From Xylaria sp. FL1777 (lineage: Eukaryota > Ascomycota > Sordariomycetes > Xylariales > Xylariaceae), in the NCBI GenBank assembly GCA_022578965.1, contig MU401059.1, positions 1 through 11,187 of the forward strand: DNA of 11,187 nucleotides. The letters are read 5' to 3'. Made by a program: the position numbers and the translations under genes. The notes below the pieces were generated by a model. The model saw nothing but the letters and a program-made list of their open reading frames with translations, was not told the DNA's origin and did not search any database. Below are positions 1-9,108 of this stretch, in pieces (the stretch's first letter is position 1; the number at the start of each line of letters is the position of its first letter).

Positions 1-98
1 ATAAATAATAAATAATAAATAATAAATAATAAATAATAAATAATAAATAATAAATAATAAATAATAAGTAATAAATAATAAGTAATAAATAATAAGTA
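1..98. repeat. 7-bp tandem array (ATAAATA), becoming a 14-bp higher-order repeat
   Basis: Nine perfect head-to-tail copies of ATAAATA fill 1-63. From 64 to 98 units carrying one A-to-G change (ATAAGTA, at 64, 78 and 92) alternate with unchanged units (71 and 85), giving a 14-bp period. The next heptamer (99-105, ATAGTTA) is degenerate and the register is then lost. The array probably continues left of the window. It has no G-rich telomere-like unit and no coding potential. Replication slippage of a heptamer, followed by amplification of a dimer carrying one variant, is the simple explanation (inference). Confidence 0.93.
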
Positions 99-100
99 AT

Positions 101-160
101 AGTTAATAATAATAAATAATAGCTAATAATAATAAATAGTAATTAATAATAATTTATAAT
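101..160. repeat. 20-bp degenerate tandem repeat, three units
   Basis: Three 20-bp units start at 101, 121 and 141, with openings AGTTAATAATAA, AGCTAATAATAA and AATTAATAATAA. The first two units differ at position 3 (T versus C), a transition, and near the end of the unit. This links the heptamer array on the left to the composite satellite that starts at 164, and was probably derived from the same TAA-rich material. Confidence 0.75.
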
Positions 161-163
161 AGC

Positions 164-220
164 TTTTATATAAAAAAAAAAAAAAAACAGAAATTTTATT
201 TAAGTTAAAAATTCTTAAGT
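164..220 (+). repeat. Satellite box 1
   Basis: First copy of the conserved box. It differs from the others in having an uninterrupted run of 16 A (172-187) where boxes 2-4 read A7TAAAA or similar. The right part carries AATTTTATT, AAGTTAAAA and TTCTTAAGT. Confidence 0.85.
172..187 (+). repeat. A16 homopolymer
   Basis: Sixteen consecutive A inside satellite box 1, probably slippage expansion of the A-rich part of the box. It is also a likely place for a sequencing length error. Confidence 0.95.
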
Positions 221-317
221 AGTAATAATAGATTAATAAGTAGTAATAATAAATTAATAAGTAATAGTAGTAAATTAATAAGTAATAATAATAGTAAACA
301 AGTTAATAAGTAATAAA

Positions 318-370
318 TTTTATATAAAAAAATAAAACAGAAATTTTATTAAAGTTAAAAAGTTTTAAGT
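318..370 (+). repeat. Satellite box 2
   Basis: Second copy, with TTTTATATAA, AACAG, AATTTTATT, AAAGTTAAAA and AGTTTTAAGT in order. It is the closest match to box 5 and is useful as the reference for the extra C and G seen there. Confidence 0.85.
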
Positions 371-469
371 AATAATAATAGCAGTAATAAATTAATAAGT
401 AACAATAGTAAATTAATAAATAGCAGTAGTAAATTAATAAATAGTAGTAATAAATTAATAAATAGTAGA

Positions 470-525
470 TTTTATATAAGAAAATAAAACAAGAATTTTG
501 TTTAAGTTAAAAAGTTATAAAAAGT
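470..525 (+). repeat. Satellite box 3
   Basis: Third copy. It has AACAAG instead of AACAG, AATTTTGTT instead of AATTTTATT (G/A, a transition) and ends GTTATAAAAAGT. It shares AACAAG and the GTTATAAAAAGT end with box 4, so boxes 3 and 4 form a subgroup. Confidence 0.85.
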
Positions 526-618
526 GATAATAAGTTAATAAGTAATAATAATAAATTAGTAAATAATAGTAATAAATTAATAAGTAGTAATAATAATAAT
601 AAGTTAATAAATAGTAGA

Positions 619-674
619 TTTTATATAAAAAAATAAAACAAGAATTTTATTTAAGTTTAAAAGTTATAAAAAGT
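619..674 (+). repeat. Satellite box 4
   Basis: Fourth copy, nearest to box 3 (shared AACAAG and GTTATAAAAAGT). The spacer that follows is about 60 bp longer than the earlier ones, which explains the 209-bp step to box 5. Confidence 0.85.
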
Positions 675-827
675 AGTAATAAATTAATAAGTAATAATAA
701 TAAATTAATAAATAGTAATAATAAATTAATAAATAATAGTACATAAGTTAATAAATAGTAATAATAAAATTAATAAGTAATAGTAATAAGTTAATAAGTA
801 GTAATATACAAGTTAATAAATAATAGA

Positions 828-877
828 TTTTATATAAAAAAATAGGCCAGAAATTTTATTAAAGTCCAAAGTTTTAG
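828..877 (+). repeat. Satellite box 5 (terminal copy, richer in C and G)
   Basis: Last copy, at the junction with the core. It reads ATAGGCCAG where box 2 reads ATAAAACAG, and AAAGTCCAAAG where box 2 reads AAAGTTAAAAAG. The GG and CC pairs are rare in this window. The copy may be less decayed than boxes 1-4 or may never have been homogenised with them. Two of the differences are C/A, so simple C-to-T decay does not explain all of them. Confidence 0.8.
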
Positions 878-1094
878 CTTTTTTAAAACTTAGCCTAAAT
901 GTTGTTTTATAAGTTGTTTTAGCATTTTTTTTATATAAATCTTTTTTTAAAAATAGCTAACTTGCAGCAAAGTTCTTTATACTATGTTTTTAAGCTAAGT
1001 AAAGTTAATAAGTATATAAAAAAACAAAATAAGCTTATATATAAATATAAAACATTAAGCTAACTTTTTTAAACTTAATAGTTAAATATATAAT

Positions 1095-1193
1095 TTATAA
1101 AAAAAAACTAACTTTACGCTAAATTAAATATTTATTAACTACTAGCTATATTATAAAAAAAAACTAGTTTTATGCTAAATTAAATACTTATTA
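1095..1193 (+). repeat. Tandem duplication, 56-bp offset
   Basis: Positions 1095-1137 align without gaps to 1151-1193. There are four mismatches in 43 bp (1111 A/G, 1112 C/T, 1117 C/T, 1131 T/C), all transitions, so identity is about 91%. Shared words include AAAAAAACTA and GCTAAATTAAATA. The transition-only divergence agrees with deamination after duplication. A weaker third copy upstream (around 1012-1075) is possible but not convincing. Confidence 0.8.
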
Positions 1194-1452
1194 TAAATAT
1201 AAACTGCTTAGTGTTTAAGTATACTACAGTATAAGCTATTAAGCATTTTAAGTTTTTATAAACCTACGTATAAAAAAGCACTTAAATTTTGTTTTGTTTT
1301 TTATTTTTTTATATTTGTAAAGCTTGTTTATTTTTTTAAAATGCTATTTGTTGCTAAATTTACTTTTATAAGTATGATTTTTTTAAAAGGCCACTTATAG
1401 CTTTATTATTTAAAATACGTAAAAGCTATTAAGCTTGTTTTTTAGTTTTAAT

Positions 1453-1470
1453 AATTATTGTTTAAGCTTA
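1453..1470 (+). repeat. 18-bp word shared with 3533-3550
   Basis: The word AATTATTGTTTAAGCTTA occurs here and again at 3533-3550. The flanks diverge at once (GTGTATAG versus AAAAAGTA). It could be the remnant of a dispersed element or a chance match in low-complexity DNA. Confidence 0.45.
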
Positions 1471-1800
1471 GTGTATAGCTAGTTTTTAGCTAGTTATAAA
1501 TTATAGCAGCAAAAGATATTTTTTTAATAACTGTTTTTTTATAAGCGTAAGCAAAACATTTAATAAGCTAAGTTTTTTTTTAAAGCTTATATGTTTTATT
1601 ACTTATTAGCTTTTAAAGAAGTAATTTATATAGCAAACTAATGCTTTAAGGAATTATAGAAAAAAAAATTAAAAAAAACAGTTTTTTAATATAATAAGCT
1701 TTACTTTAACTGCTATAGCTATTACTACTAATAGGTTTTAGTTTATGCAAATAGTTATTATAGCGCAATTTACTTATAAAATTATATTACGTTAATAATT

Positions 1801-1875
1801 TACTAAAGTTAAGATTTAGTAGCTTAACTATAACTAATTTTTTTATGCTACAAAGTTAAATAGCTAACTTTAGTA
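1801..1875. repeat. 11-bp inverted repeat spanning 75 bp
   Basis: TACTAAAGTTA at 1801-1811 is the exact reverse complement of 1865-1875. A smaller inverted pair, GTTAAG (1808-1813) and CTTAAC (1823-1828), lies inside. No clear target-site duplication flanks the arms, so a miniature transposon is not supported, and an 11-bp match is expected by chance in DNA this AT-rich. Confidence 0.35.
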
Positions 1876-3589
1876 TATAATAGTTACTTAGTTAATTCTA
1901 CTAGTAGTTATATGTTTATTTTAAAAATTAAGCTATATACATTTAAATATAAACAATTATATAATAAAACTACAAATAGCTTATTATATTAATTATTATT
2001 TATTTAATAGTGCTTTTTTTACTTAAATAACTGTAGTAATTTTAGGGCTAATATATGCTAACAATTTTAACTTTAAAAAGAATATATTTATTAAACTAAA
2101 AACTAATGTTTTTTAAAGCTTATAGGTAATTTATAATAATTAGTATAAATTATATAGCTTTATATTAACAATAGTTCATTTAAATTTCTGTTTTATTAAC
2201 TTTTAATAGTAAGGTTTTAGTTTGCTATAGTTATAACAAGTAATAAAAAATTAAAGCTTAACTTTAGAAAAAAAGCTTAAAAAACAGCTATTATATTTAA
2301 AAAAAGCAGCAAGCGTACAAATTACTTAATTTTAATACAAAGAAATAATAATAATAAATATTAATATAAAGCTTTTTTAGGTTTTATAATTAAAATGAAT
2401 ATAATTTAAATCTTTTAACAAAAAACAATTAAAAAGCAAGTTTAATACTAATAGCTATAGTAATTCTAGCTTTAATAGCATATATTAAAATTATTGCAGT
2501 TAAAAAGCTTATAATTAAACTTTAAGCTTAGCTAGCTAGTTTGCTTTATTATGTATACTAGTTTAGCTAAGCTTTTTTTTTTAGAAAGCTTTATGCCTTT
2601 TATTAAATATAATAAAAAACTAAAACTTTTACTATAAAAAAATTAAAATGTTTAAAGCAAACGTTTGTTTAAATATATTAGCATAAAATAATAAAATAAA
2701 ATATATAGTTCTATTTTGTTAGTTTTTAAAACTGCTATAATAATTAATAAAAATAATTAAAAGCATTAATATTTAATTATTAAAAGTAAAATTTTTAGAT
2801 TTATTAAAAACTAATTATTGCAAAAGCATTTGCTAAAAATGTTTTTATTAATTAAGAACAAAAGTTAAAAAATTAAAAACAATTAAATATTATTATAGTT
2901 TTAATTATAAACTATGTTAACTAAAAATCGAACGATGTTTTTTTTTAATTTGTTTAGTATTTTACAAGAAATTAAAGTTTTTAGGTTTTAAAGAAAGTAT
3001 AATTATAAAGCTAAAACTTAAAAAAATTAACAAAAAAGTATTACTAAAAATAAATAAAACTATAAAGCTTTGCTTTAAAAAATATAGCTTATTATAAGTT
3101 TAATAAAATGCTATAAAATATATTAGTTATATAATAATTTAACGCTATTTTATAGTAAAAATATAGTAATAAAAAATTTTTATTAATTATATTTTTAAAT
3201 TATAAAAAAACTTTATAAAAAGTACTTATTACTAAATATGCCTTAAAAAAAAGTATATAACAAAGTGTAATAGCTTTAATATAATAAAAAAATAAGTGCT
3301 TAAAGTAATTTATAGCTAAGCTTTTATGTAATATTTATAAAAAGCAAGTTTAAAGATTTAATAAAAATAAGTATGCTGCTTTTTTTAGTAAAAGTAAAAT
3401 AAAAAAAGTTTTAAATATTTAAAAAAAAGTTTATTAACGTTATAAAAATAACGTTTTGTTTTTTATTAATATAATAAAAAACTTATAGCTTAATTTAACT
3501 TAATATAAAAAAACTTACTAAGTTAACTAAACAATTATTGTTTAAGCTTAAAAAAGTAAATAAATTTTACTAGTATTAAATATTTAATT

Positions 3590-3890
3590 ACATAAAAAAG
3601 CTTTTAATTTAAGCATAGTGCAATAATATTTTACTATTATTGTTTAATATAACATTAGCTAATATAAAAAACGTTAAGCTTACTTTTTACAATATAAAAA
3701 AGTAAGTATATTAACTTTATAGTAAGCTTAAGTTATGTTAAGCTATTATAACGCATAAAAAGCAGTAAGCTATATTTAATATAGCTTAAAATACGTATTA
3801 ATTTTATAAAAAATTATAGCTTTTTTAAGTAAGTTTAAATATTTAAAGCAAAAAAAGCAAAGCTAGCTATACTATAATAACATAACTTAT
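3590..3890 (+). repeat. Diverged direct repeat, copy 1
   Basis: First member of a dispersed direct repeat whose second copy lies 622 bp downstream. The best part, 3721-3810 against 4343-4432, aligns without gaps with about 76 of 90 positions identical. Eleven of the 14 mismatches are transitions. Similarity continues upstream through the shared word TATAAAAAACG and, with an indel of about 25 bp, to near 3590. Downstream it fades near 3890. The size suits a solo LTR, SINE or MITE remnant, but no terminal motif, target duplication or promoter box is recognisable. Confidence 0.75.
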
Positions 3891-4163
3891 AGCTTTATAT
3901 ATTAAAGAAAATATATATATATTTTTATAAATGCTAAACATAATAAAAATTAATAAATTAAAAGCTTTTTTTTAATTTTATAAGTAATAATATATAGCTG
4001 TTTTTAGTTAATAAAGTGATTTATTTGTTTAATTATAATAATAAACAAAATATTTACTTATTAAATAGCTTATATTATTTTAGTAGTACGTTAGCTTTTT
4101 AAAAGAACTATTTGCTTAAACAAATAAAAGTTAAATATAATAATAAGTTAATAATATATTATA

Positions 4164-4181
4164 TATTATAAGCTTATAATA
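4164..4181. repeat. 18-bp perfect palindrome centred on AAGCTT
   Basis: TATTATAAGCTTATAATA reads the same on both strands and is the longest perfect unspaced palindrome I noticed. It is built on the AGCT word that is over-represented throughout the core and lies just before copy 2 of the direct repeat. A function is not implied. Confidence 0.8.
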
Positions 4182-4234
4182 ATAAAATATTTTGCTAGTT
4201 TAGCACTTTTATTTTTTTAAAAAAAGCTTTTTAT

Positions 4235-4500
4235 AGTTAAAAAAAAAAGCAAAAAAACTTGCTTAGTACAAATAATATTACTTAGTATAAAAAACGCTTT
4301 TTATATTTTTAAAGTAATTTAAAAATGTATAGCTAACTTTATAGCAAGCTTAAGTTATATTAAGCTATTATAACACGCAAAAAAAAGTAAACTATATTTT
4401 ATATAGCTTAAAATACATGTTAATCCTTTAAAAAATTAAGTTTTTATAAATAAGCTTAATAAATTAAAGTATAAAAAAGCTATTATTATAGTTATAACTA
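4235..4500 (+). repeat. Diverged direct repeat, copy 2
   Basis: Second copy of the repeat at 3590-3890, same orientation. It keeps C or G where copy 1 has T or A at 4345, 4377, 4378, 4419, 4425 and 4426. Copy 1 keeps G where copy 2 has A at 3737, 3753, 3762, 3769 and 3795. Both copies have therefore decayed independently from a more GC-rich ancestor, as RIP would do to both members of a duplicated pair. Its left part seems to lack about 25 bp present in copy 1. The outer limits are approximate. Confidence 0.75.
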
Positions 4501-5209
4501 GTTAAAAAAAAATTGCTATAATGCTTTTAAATGTTTTAAGCTATATATATATTATACTAATAAAAACAGCAAATATTTTTTTAATAAAAATACTTAAGTA
4601 ATTTTATTAAACTTTATTATGCTAAAAATAAAGCATTATAATTATTACTTTTTAACAAAAAATTTTTAATAAACATAAGTTATTAACTTGCATTAATTAT
4701 GTTTTTGCTTTTTATATATATTGCTTATTATTACTACTAATTAAATAGCTTAATAAAGCTTTTAAACTAGCTTAAAAAAGTTAGTAATAATATTTTTAAG
4801 CTAAAAAGTTATTTAAACTTAGTTATTTAAAAAAAATAAAAGTTATAATAAAGTTTTTATTAATAAACTAACAAAACAATTATTATAAAGTTAATTTTAA
4901 CTTTATACTTTTTATAAAACTATTTTTTATGTTGTTTTAGCAAGTTTAAAAAAGTTTACTAGAAATTTATAAACTTTTGTTTTATAATAAGTTATTTTAA
5001 AATTATGTAAAAAAATAAAGTTAAAACTTTTAATAATAGATCTTTTAGTTTTAGCATTAATAAAAAACGTAGCAAAATGCAATAAGTAATATAAATTACA
5101 AAACTTAATAAATTATTAAATTTTTAAATATATATTATATTTACTAGTATTTTAGTAAGCATGCTTATTTAAGCATTATTTTAACTTTTTATGCTTTTAT
5201 TATATAATA

Positions 5210-5245
5210 TTAAAAGATTATTTTATTTTATAAAATAACTTTTAA
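5210..5245. repeat. Inverted repeat, 15-bp arms with one bulge, 5-base loop
   Basis: Arms 5210-5225 and 5231-5245 pair fully except for one unpaired A at 5217; the loop is 5226-5230. A second perfect 16-bp palindrome (5223-5238) overlaps it. The arms have a single G:C pair, so the hairpin would be weak, and simple A/T runs make chance origin plausible. Confidence 0.5.
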
Positions 5246-5565
5246 AAGTAAATAGCAAAGTTGTTTTATTTTTTAGATATAATAGTTAAATCTTTTAATT
5301 TTATTAATAAAATAAGCTAACGTTTAGCTAGAAAACCTATTATTTTATATTAGTTAACTTTAAATTAAGTAAAAATATTTGCTAAATTTAAGCATATTAA
5401 TAAACAAAAAAAAAAAAACTAACAAAGATTACTTTAGTAATAATAAATAAAGCAGCAATAGCTTAAATTTAAAATTTAGCTTATTAAAGTTTAAGTTATA
5501 ATTTATAAAAAATGCTTTAAGCAAAATGCTTTCTAAGTTCTTTAAAACAAAACGCTATAAAAAAT

Positions 5566-5609
5566 AAAAGCTTTATATAATTAAATATTAATGCTTATAT
5601 AAAGCTTTT
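5566..5609. repeat. Perfect 15-bp inverted repeat, 14-base loop
   Basis: AAAAGCTTTATATAA (5566-5580) pairs without mismatch with 5595-5609, with a 14-base loop at 5581-5594. Each arm contains AAGCTTT. On the plus strand it ends in six T, so it resembles an intrinsic terminator. No gene is near and the setting looks eukaryotic, so that reading is not adopted. It may be the remnant of a small palindromic element or a cruciform-prone site. Confidence 0.7.
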
Positions 5610-6222
5610 TTAATAAGTTAAATAGTTTAAAAATGCTACTTTAAATAAAAAGTAAATTTCTTTTAAAGCTAAATATAGGCTAAAAATTAATAGCGCATAA
5701 ATAAAATAATTAAAAAATAAAAAGCATTTTAAAAAAAAGATTAAATAGCACATAAAATTATTAAAAAAAAAACGTTTGCAATTAAACCTTTTTTTAGCAA
5801 ATTAGCTAATGTTTTTATTAGTGCACTTCGCTAAATAAAAGCTAGCATTAGTTTTTATAAAAAAATAAAAGCAAAAAAATCGTAGCTTTTTTAAAAGTGT
5901 TATAGCTTTTTGTATAATACTTTTATAAGAACTAAAAACTACGCCTTTAAGCAAAAATACTAGCATAATAATTATTAATAACCTGTTTTAAAACACAAAC
6001 TAAAAAGTTAAACAGTAGTACAAATATTTAAGTGTTAAACTTTTATGCATAATAAAAGTAAACAAAAATAAAAGCTCTTTTATAAAGTATATTATTAATT
6101 AATTTTAAAATTTATAAATAAATTTAAGTAAAAGCATTACTATTTAAACCTAAAAAATAGTAAACAATGCATAAATAAAATAAAGCTAAAAAAAACTTTA
6201 ATAAAAGCTTGCAGTAGTTTTA

Positions 6223-6252
6223 ATATGTAAATTAATTGTTAAATTTACATAT
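6223..6252. repeat. Perfect 11-bp inverted repeat, 8-base loop
   Basis: ATATGTAAATT (6223-6233) pairs with 6242-6252. The loop is AATTGTTA. Each stem has one G:C pair. Matches of this length are expected a few times by chance in this base composition. Confidence 0.45.
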
Positions 6253-7692
6253 AAAAGCAAAAAACTTATTAAACTATTTAGTAGTTAATTATTACTAAAG
6301 TTTTCTTTAAAATAGCAGTATTAAATATTTAGTTTTATAAAGTAAAACAAATAATTAAAAACATAAAAGTGCTTTTTAGCTTTTATTTATTTTTAAACTT
6401 TAAATATATAAAAAGCTTTTATTGCTTAATTAAACGTAAGCATTTAAATATATTAACATTAGTAAGCTATTTTTAGTAAACAAAACTAGCAATACAAAAT
6501 AAACTAAACGTAAAGTTAAAGTGCTAAAATAAACGCTTATTAAATACTATAAAAAGTATTAATATATTTAAATAATAAAATAGTAGCTATAAAAGTTAAA
6601 ATCTGCTAAAAATTATATAATAACTTACTTATTAAATATACTAGCTTTAAAAATAAATAATGCTTAAGCGTTTTATTTATACTTTGCTTTTAAAGTAAAA
6701 AAAAAGCTTTAAAAAATAAGCAGCTATAAAGGTTTAATAATAAAGCTTAAAGTATAAGCCTAGGTTAAATAGCCTTTAGTATAAATTTTAGTAATAAGTT
6801 TTACTTTTTTAGCATAAACATTTTAAATTTTTAAGAAATAATATATTAATTTTTTTTTCTTTTATAAGTAATAGTAAATATTTTAATAAAAACTTAAAAA
6901 ACTAAAGTAAAAAAAAGTTCTATATAAATAGCAGTTAAACATAAATTAGCTAATTTTAAGCTATAAAAAAGTTTTATTTTAAAGTAAGCACTTATTGCTT
7001 TATGTAGTAAAAAAAAAACTAGTTAATATTTTAGCGCTTAAATTTAAGTTTTATATAATAATATAACTAAACGTAAAAATAACAATAAAAGCTTTAAGCA
7101 AAGTTCTTTTTTTTTTTTAATAGTTTATTACCTTAAAATTAGTTTATTTAAAGCTAAAGTTTTATAGCTAAAAAAGCTTAATATTTTTATTAAGTTTAGT
7201 ATGCTTTTAATGTTTTTTAAAAATTCACAAAAAAAAATAATTCTTAAGCTAAATTGTATTTATAACTAAAACAAGTTTTTAAAGTAAACAACCTTTAATT
7301 AATAAAACAATATAAATAAAAAAAGTTAGCAAAATAAATCTATAATTTTAAAAAAAAAATTAGCTTTAAAAATTAAGCATATTAAGCTTTAAATAAAACA
7401 AGCTTAAAAATAAATAAGCTATTAGCTAAATAACTAGCAAGTAACTATTAATACTTAAGTTTTAATGCTTTTAATAAGCTTTAGCTATTTAACGTATAAT
7501 AAACAACTAATTTAAAACTAATATAAATAAAAAAAATCTAACTATTTAATTAAAACATAGCATTATAATAGTTAAAAAATAATATTAACGTAATATAATT
7601 TTTACTTAGTGCTTTAAATATTAAAGTAAAGTAATTTAATTAAGCGTAAATAAATAGCAAAAATAATTATAACTTAAAAAAAAAAAAGCTAT

Positions 7693-7733
7693 TTAGCGTA
7701 TATTATATAAAAAAAAAGTTTATATAATGCTAA
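7693..7733. repeat. Bulged inverted repeat around TTAGC / GCTAA
   Basis: TTAGC (7693-7697) pairs with GCTAA (7729-7733), and ATTATATAAA (7702-7711) pairs with 7719-7728. A 4-base bulge (7698-7701) interrupts the left arm and the loop is 7712-7718. The total is 15 paired bases. It is probably incidental, but it is one of the longer stems in the window. Confidence 0.45.
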
Positions 7734-9071
7734 AAATAAAAAAAAGTTATAAAAAAATTATTATAAAATATACTTTAATAGTATTTTATGCTATAATACC
7801 ATTAAATTATAAAAAGTTCTTAAAGCTTTAAATACTATAGCTTATAAAAAAATAAAGTATAACATTAAGTATAATAGCTTAAAAATAATAAAAACTTTAA
7901 AAATAGTAATAATAAATAATTTATAGCTAAGTTTATATAACAAAAAATGCAGTTTAATAATTAAATAGCAAAAAGTTAAATATATTATAGCAAATTTTGT
8001 TATAATAGCATTTAACTTAAAATATAATTTATTTTAAACATAAAAACGTACTAATATTATATAGCTTTTAAAGTAATTAAATATTTTATTATTTAATTAA
8101 TAATACGTATAAATAAATTAATAAGATTTTTACTATTTTTATTTATTATTTAGCAAAACTACAGCTAAAAAAACAAGCTTAGCAAAATTAGCAAAAAAAA
8201 AAAACCCTATTAAGCTTAATTTTAGTTTAATATTATAAAAAAACATAAAAGGTATAAAATAAGTAAAAGCTTTAGCGCTAATAAAATATTACTACTTTTA
8301 TTGTTTTTTTACTTATTTAATAAAGCAAAGCTAAATGTTATATTTAACTTTTAATATTAAAGTTTTTTGCAAGCTAACTTAAGTTAAAAACATTATTAAG
8401 TAAAAAGTTTAGCTAAAGCAGCATATTTATTAAACTATAACGCAAATAAATAATAGTCTTTATTTTTGTTTTTTGTTTAAGGTTAAAATATAAGTATTAA
8501 TATAATTTAAATAAATATTTTAAAAAAAGCTTATAAAAAACAAAAATTTTTAGTAAAACAAAAAAATAAAAGTTTCTTTAATTTTAATTTTTAATATAAA
8601 TATAAACTATAAAAATATAGCTTATTAATCTTTTAATCTTTTAAAATTTAAAGCTAAAAGTACTAAAAAAATTACTATAGAAATAAAACAAAAGTAAAAT
8701 CTTAAGCTTATATATAATAACATAAGTTTAATTTAATATATTTTATATATGCTAAAAATATATAGCTAAAATAATAGCTATTAAGTTAATAAAAAACTTA
8801 GCTAAGCAAAACACTTAAATATAAAAAAACCTTTTTATATAGTTTGCAAATAAGTTAATAGTACTAAGCTTAAAAAGTAACATTTTTTAGTAAAATAGTT
8901 TATTAGCTATAAATAATAATCTATTAATAATAAAACAATTTATAGTTTAATTAGGCTTACTGTTTAAAAAAACAAGCTTAATAGTATAACGCTTGCTAAA
9001 GTATTAATTAAAAAGCTATTTATAGCAGTTTTATAGCTTAAAATATAAGTTATTTTTACTTATAAAAATGC

Positions 9072-9108
9072 TAATAGTTAAAGGTTAAACGTAAACCTTA
9101 AGCTATTA
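9072..9108. repeat. 15-position hairpin with GG:CC core
   Basis: Left arm 9072-9086 and right arm 9094-9108 pair along 15 positions: 13 Watson-Crick pairs, one T:G wobble (9078/9102) and one A/A mismatch (9080/9100). The loop is AAACGTA (9087-9093). The stem includes AAGGTT paired with AACCTT, so it keeps GG and CC, which are rare in this DNA. The wobble would be a normal T:A or C:G pair before one transition. The element is either a small palindromic remnant or the trace of a structured RNA; neither can be proven from sequence. Confidence 0.6.

Larger units (their letters stand above)
164..877. repeat. Composite satellite: five ~55-bp boxes with TAA/TAG-rich spacers
   Basis: A conserved box recurs five times with starts at 164, 318, 470, 619 and 828, so the steps are 154, 152, 149 and 209 bp. 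Every box runs TTTTATATAA, then an A-rich stretch, then CAG or CAAG, then AATTTT(A/G)TT, then AAGT. Spacers consist of TAA, TAG and AGTAATAA words. Between boxes 1 and 2 the word TTAATAAG recurs at steps of 21, 21 and 28 bp, multiples of the 7-bp unit at the left end. The plus strand has many G and very few C (36 versus 7 in 360 sampled bases). No reading frame crosses the array. It is a satellite or minisatellite of unknown role. Confidence 0.9.

Noticed and set aside
1..98. Telomere repeat at the left end
   Set aside because: The unit ATAAATA / ATAAGTA lacks the G-run of TTAGGG-like telomeres and there is no terminal capping structure to see.
164..877. CRISPR array (regularly spaced repeats)
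   Set aside because: The spacers are related low-complexity TAA/TAG sequence rather than unique, the box is about 55 bp and diverged, and the spacing is about 150 bp.
1801..1875. MITE with terminal inverted repeats
   Set aside because: Only 11-bp arms and no target-site duplication; arms of this length arise by chance at this base composition.
5566..5611. Intrinsic transcription terminator
   Set aside because: The stem followed by T has the right shape, but no gene precedes it, the stem is AT-rich, and the DNA looks eukaryotic.
967..7107. Word AGCAAAGTTCTTT shared near 967 and 7097
   Set aside because: Thirteen bp with diverging flanks; could be chance or convergence in low-complexity DNA.
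8625..8640. Tandem TTAATCTT, two copies
   Set aside because: Only two 8-bp copies; of note just because each keeps a TpC. Too short to call.
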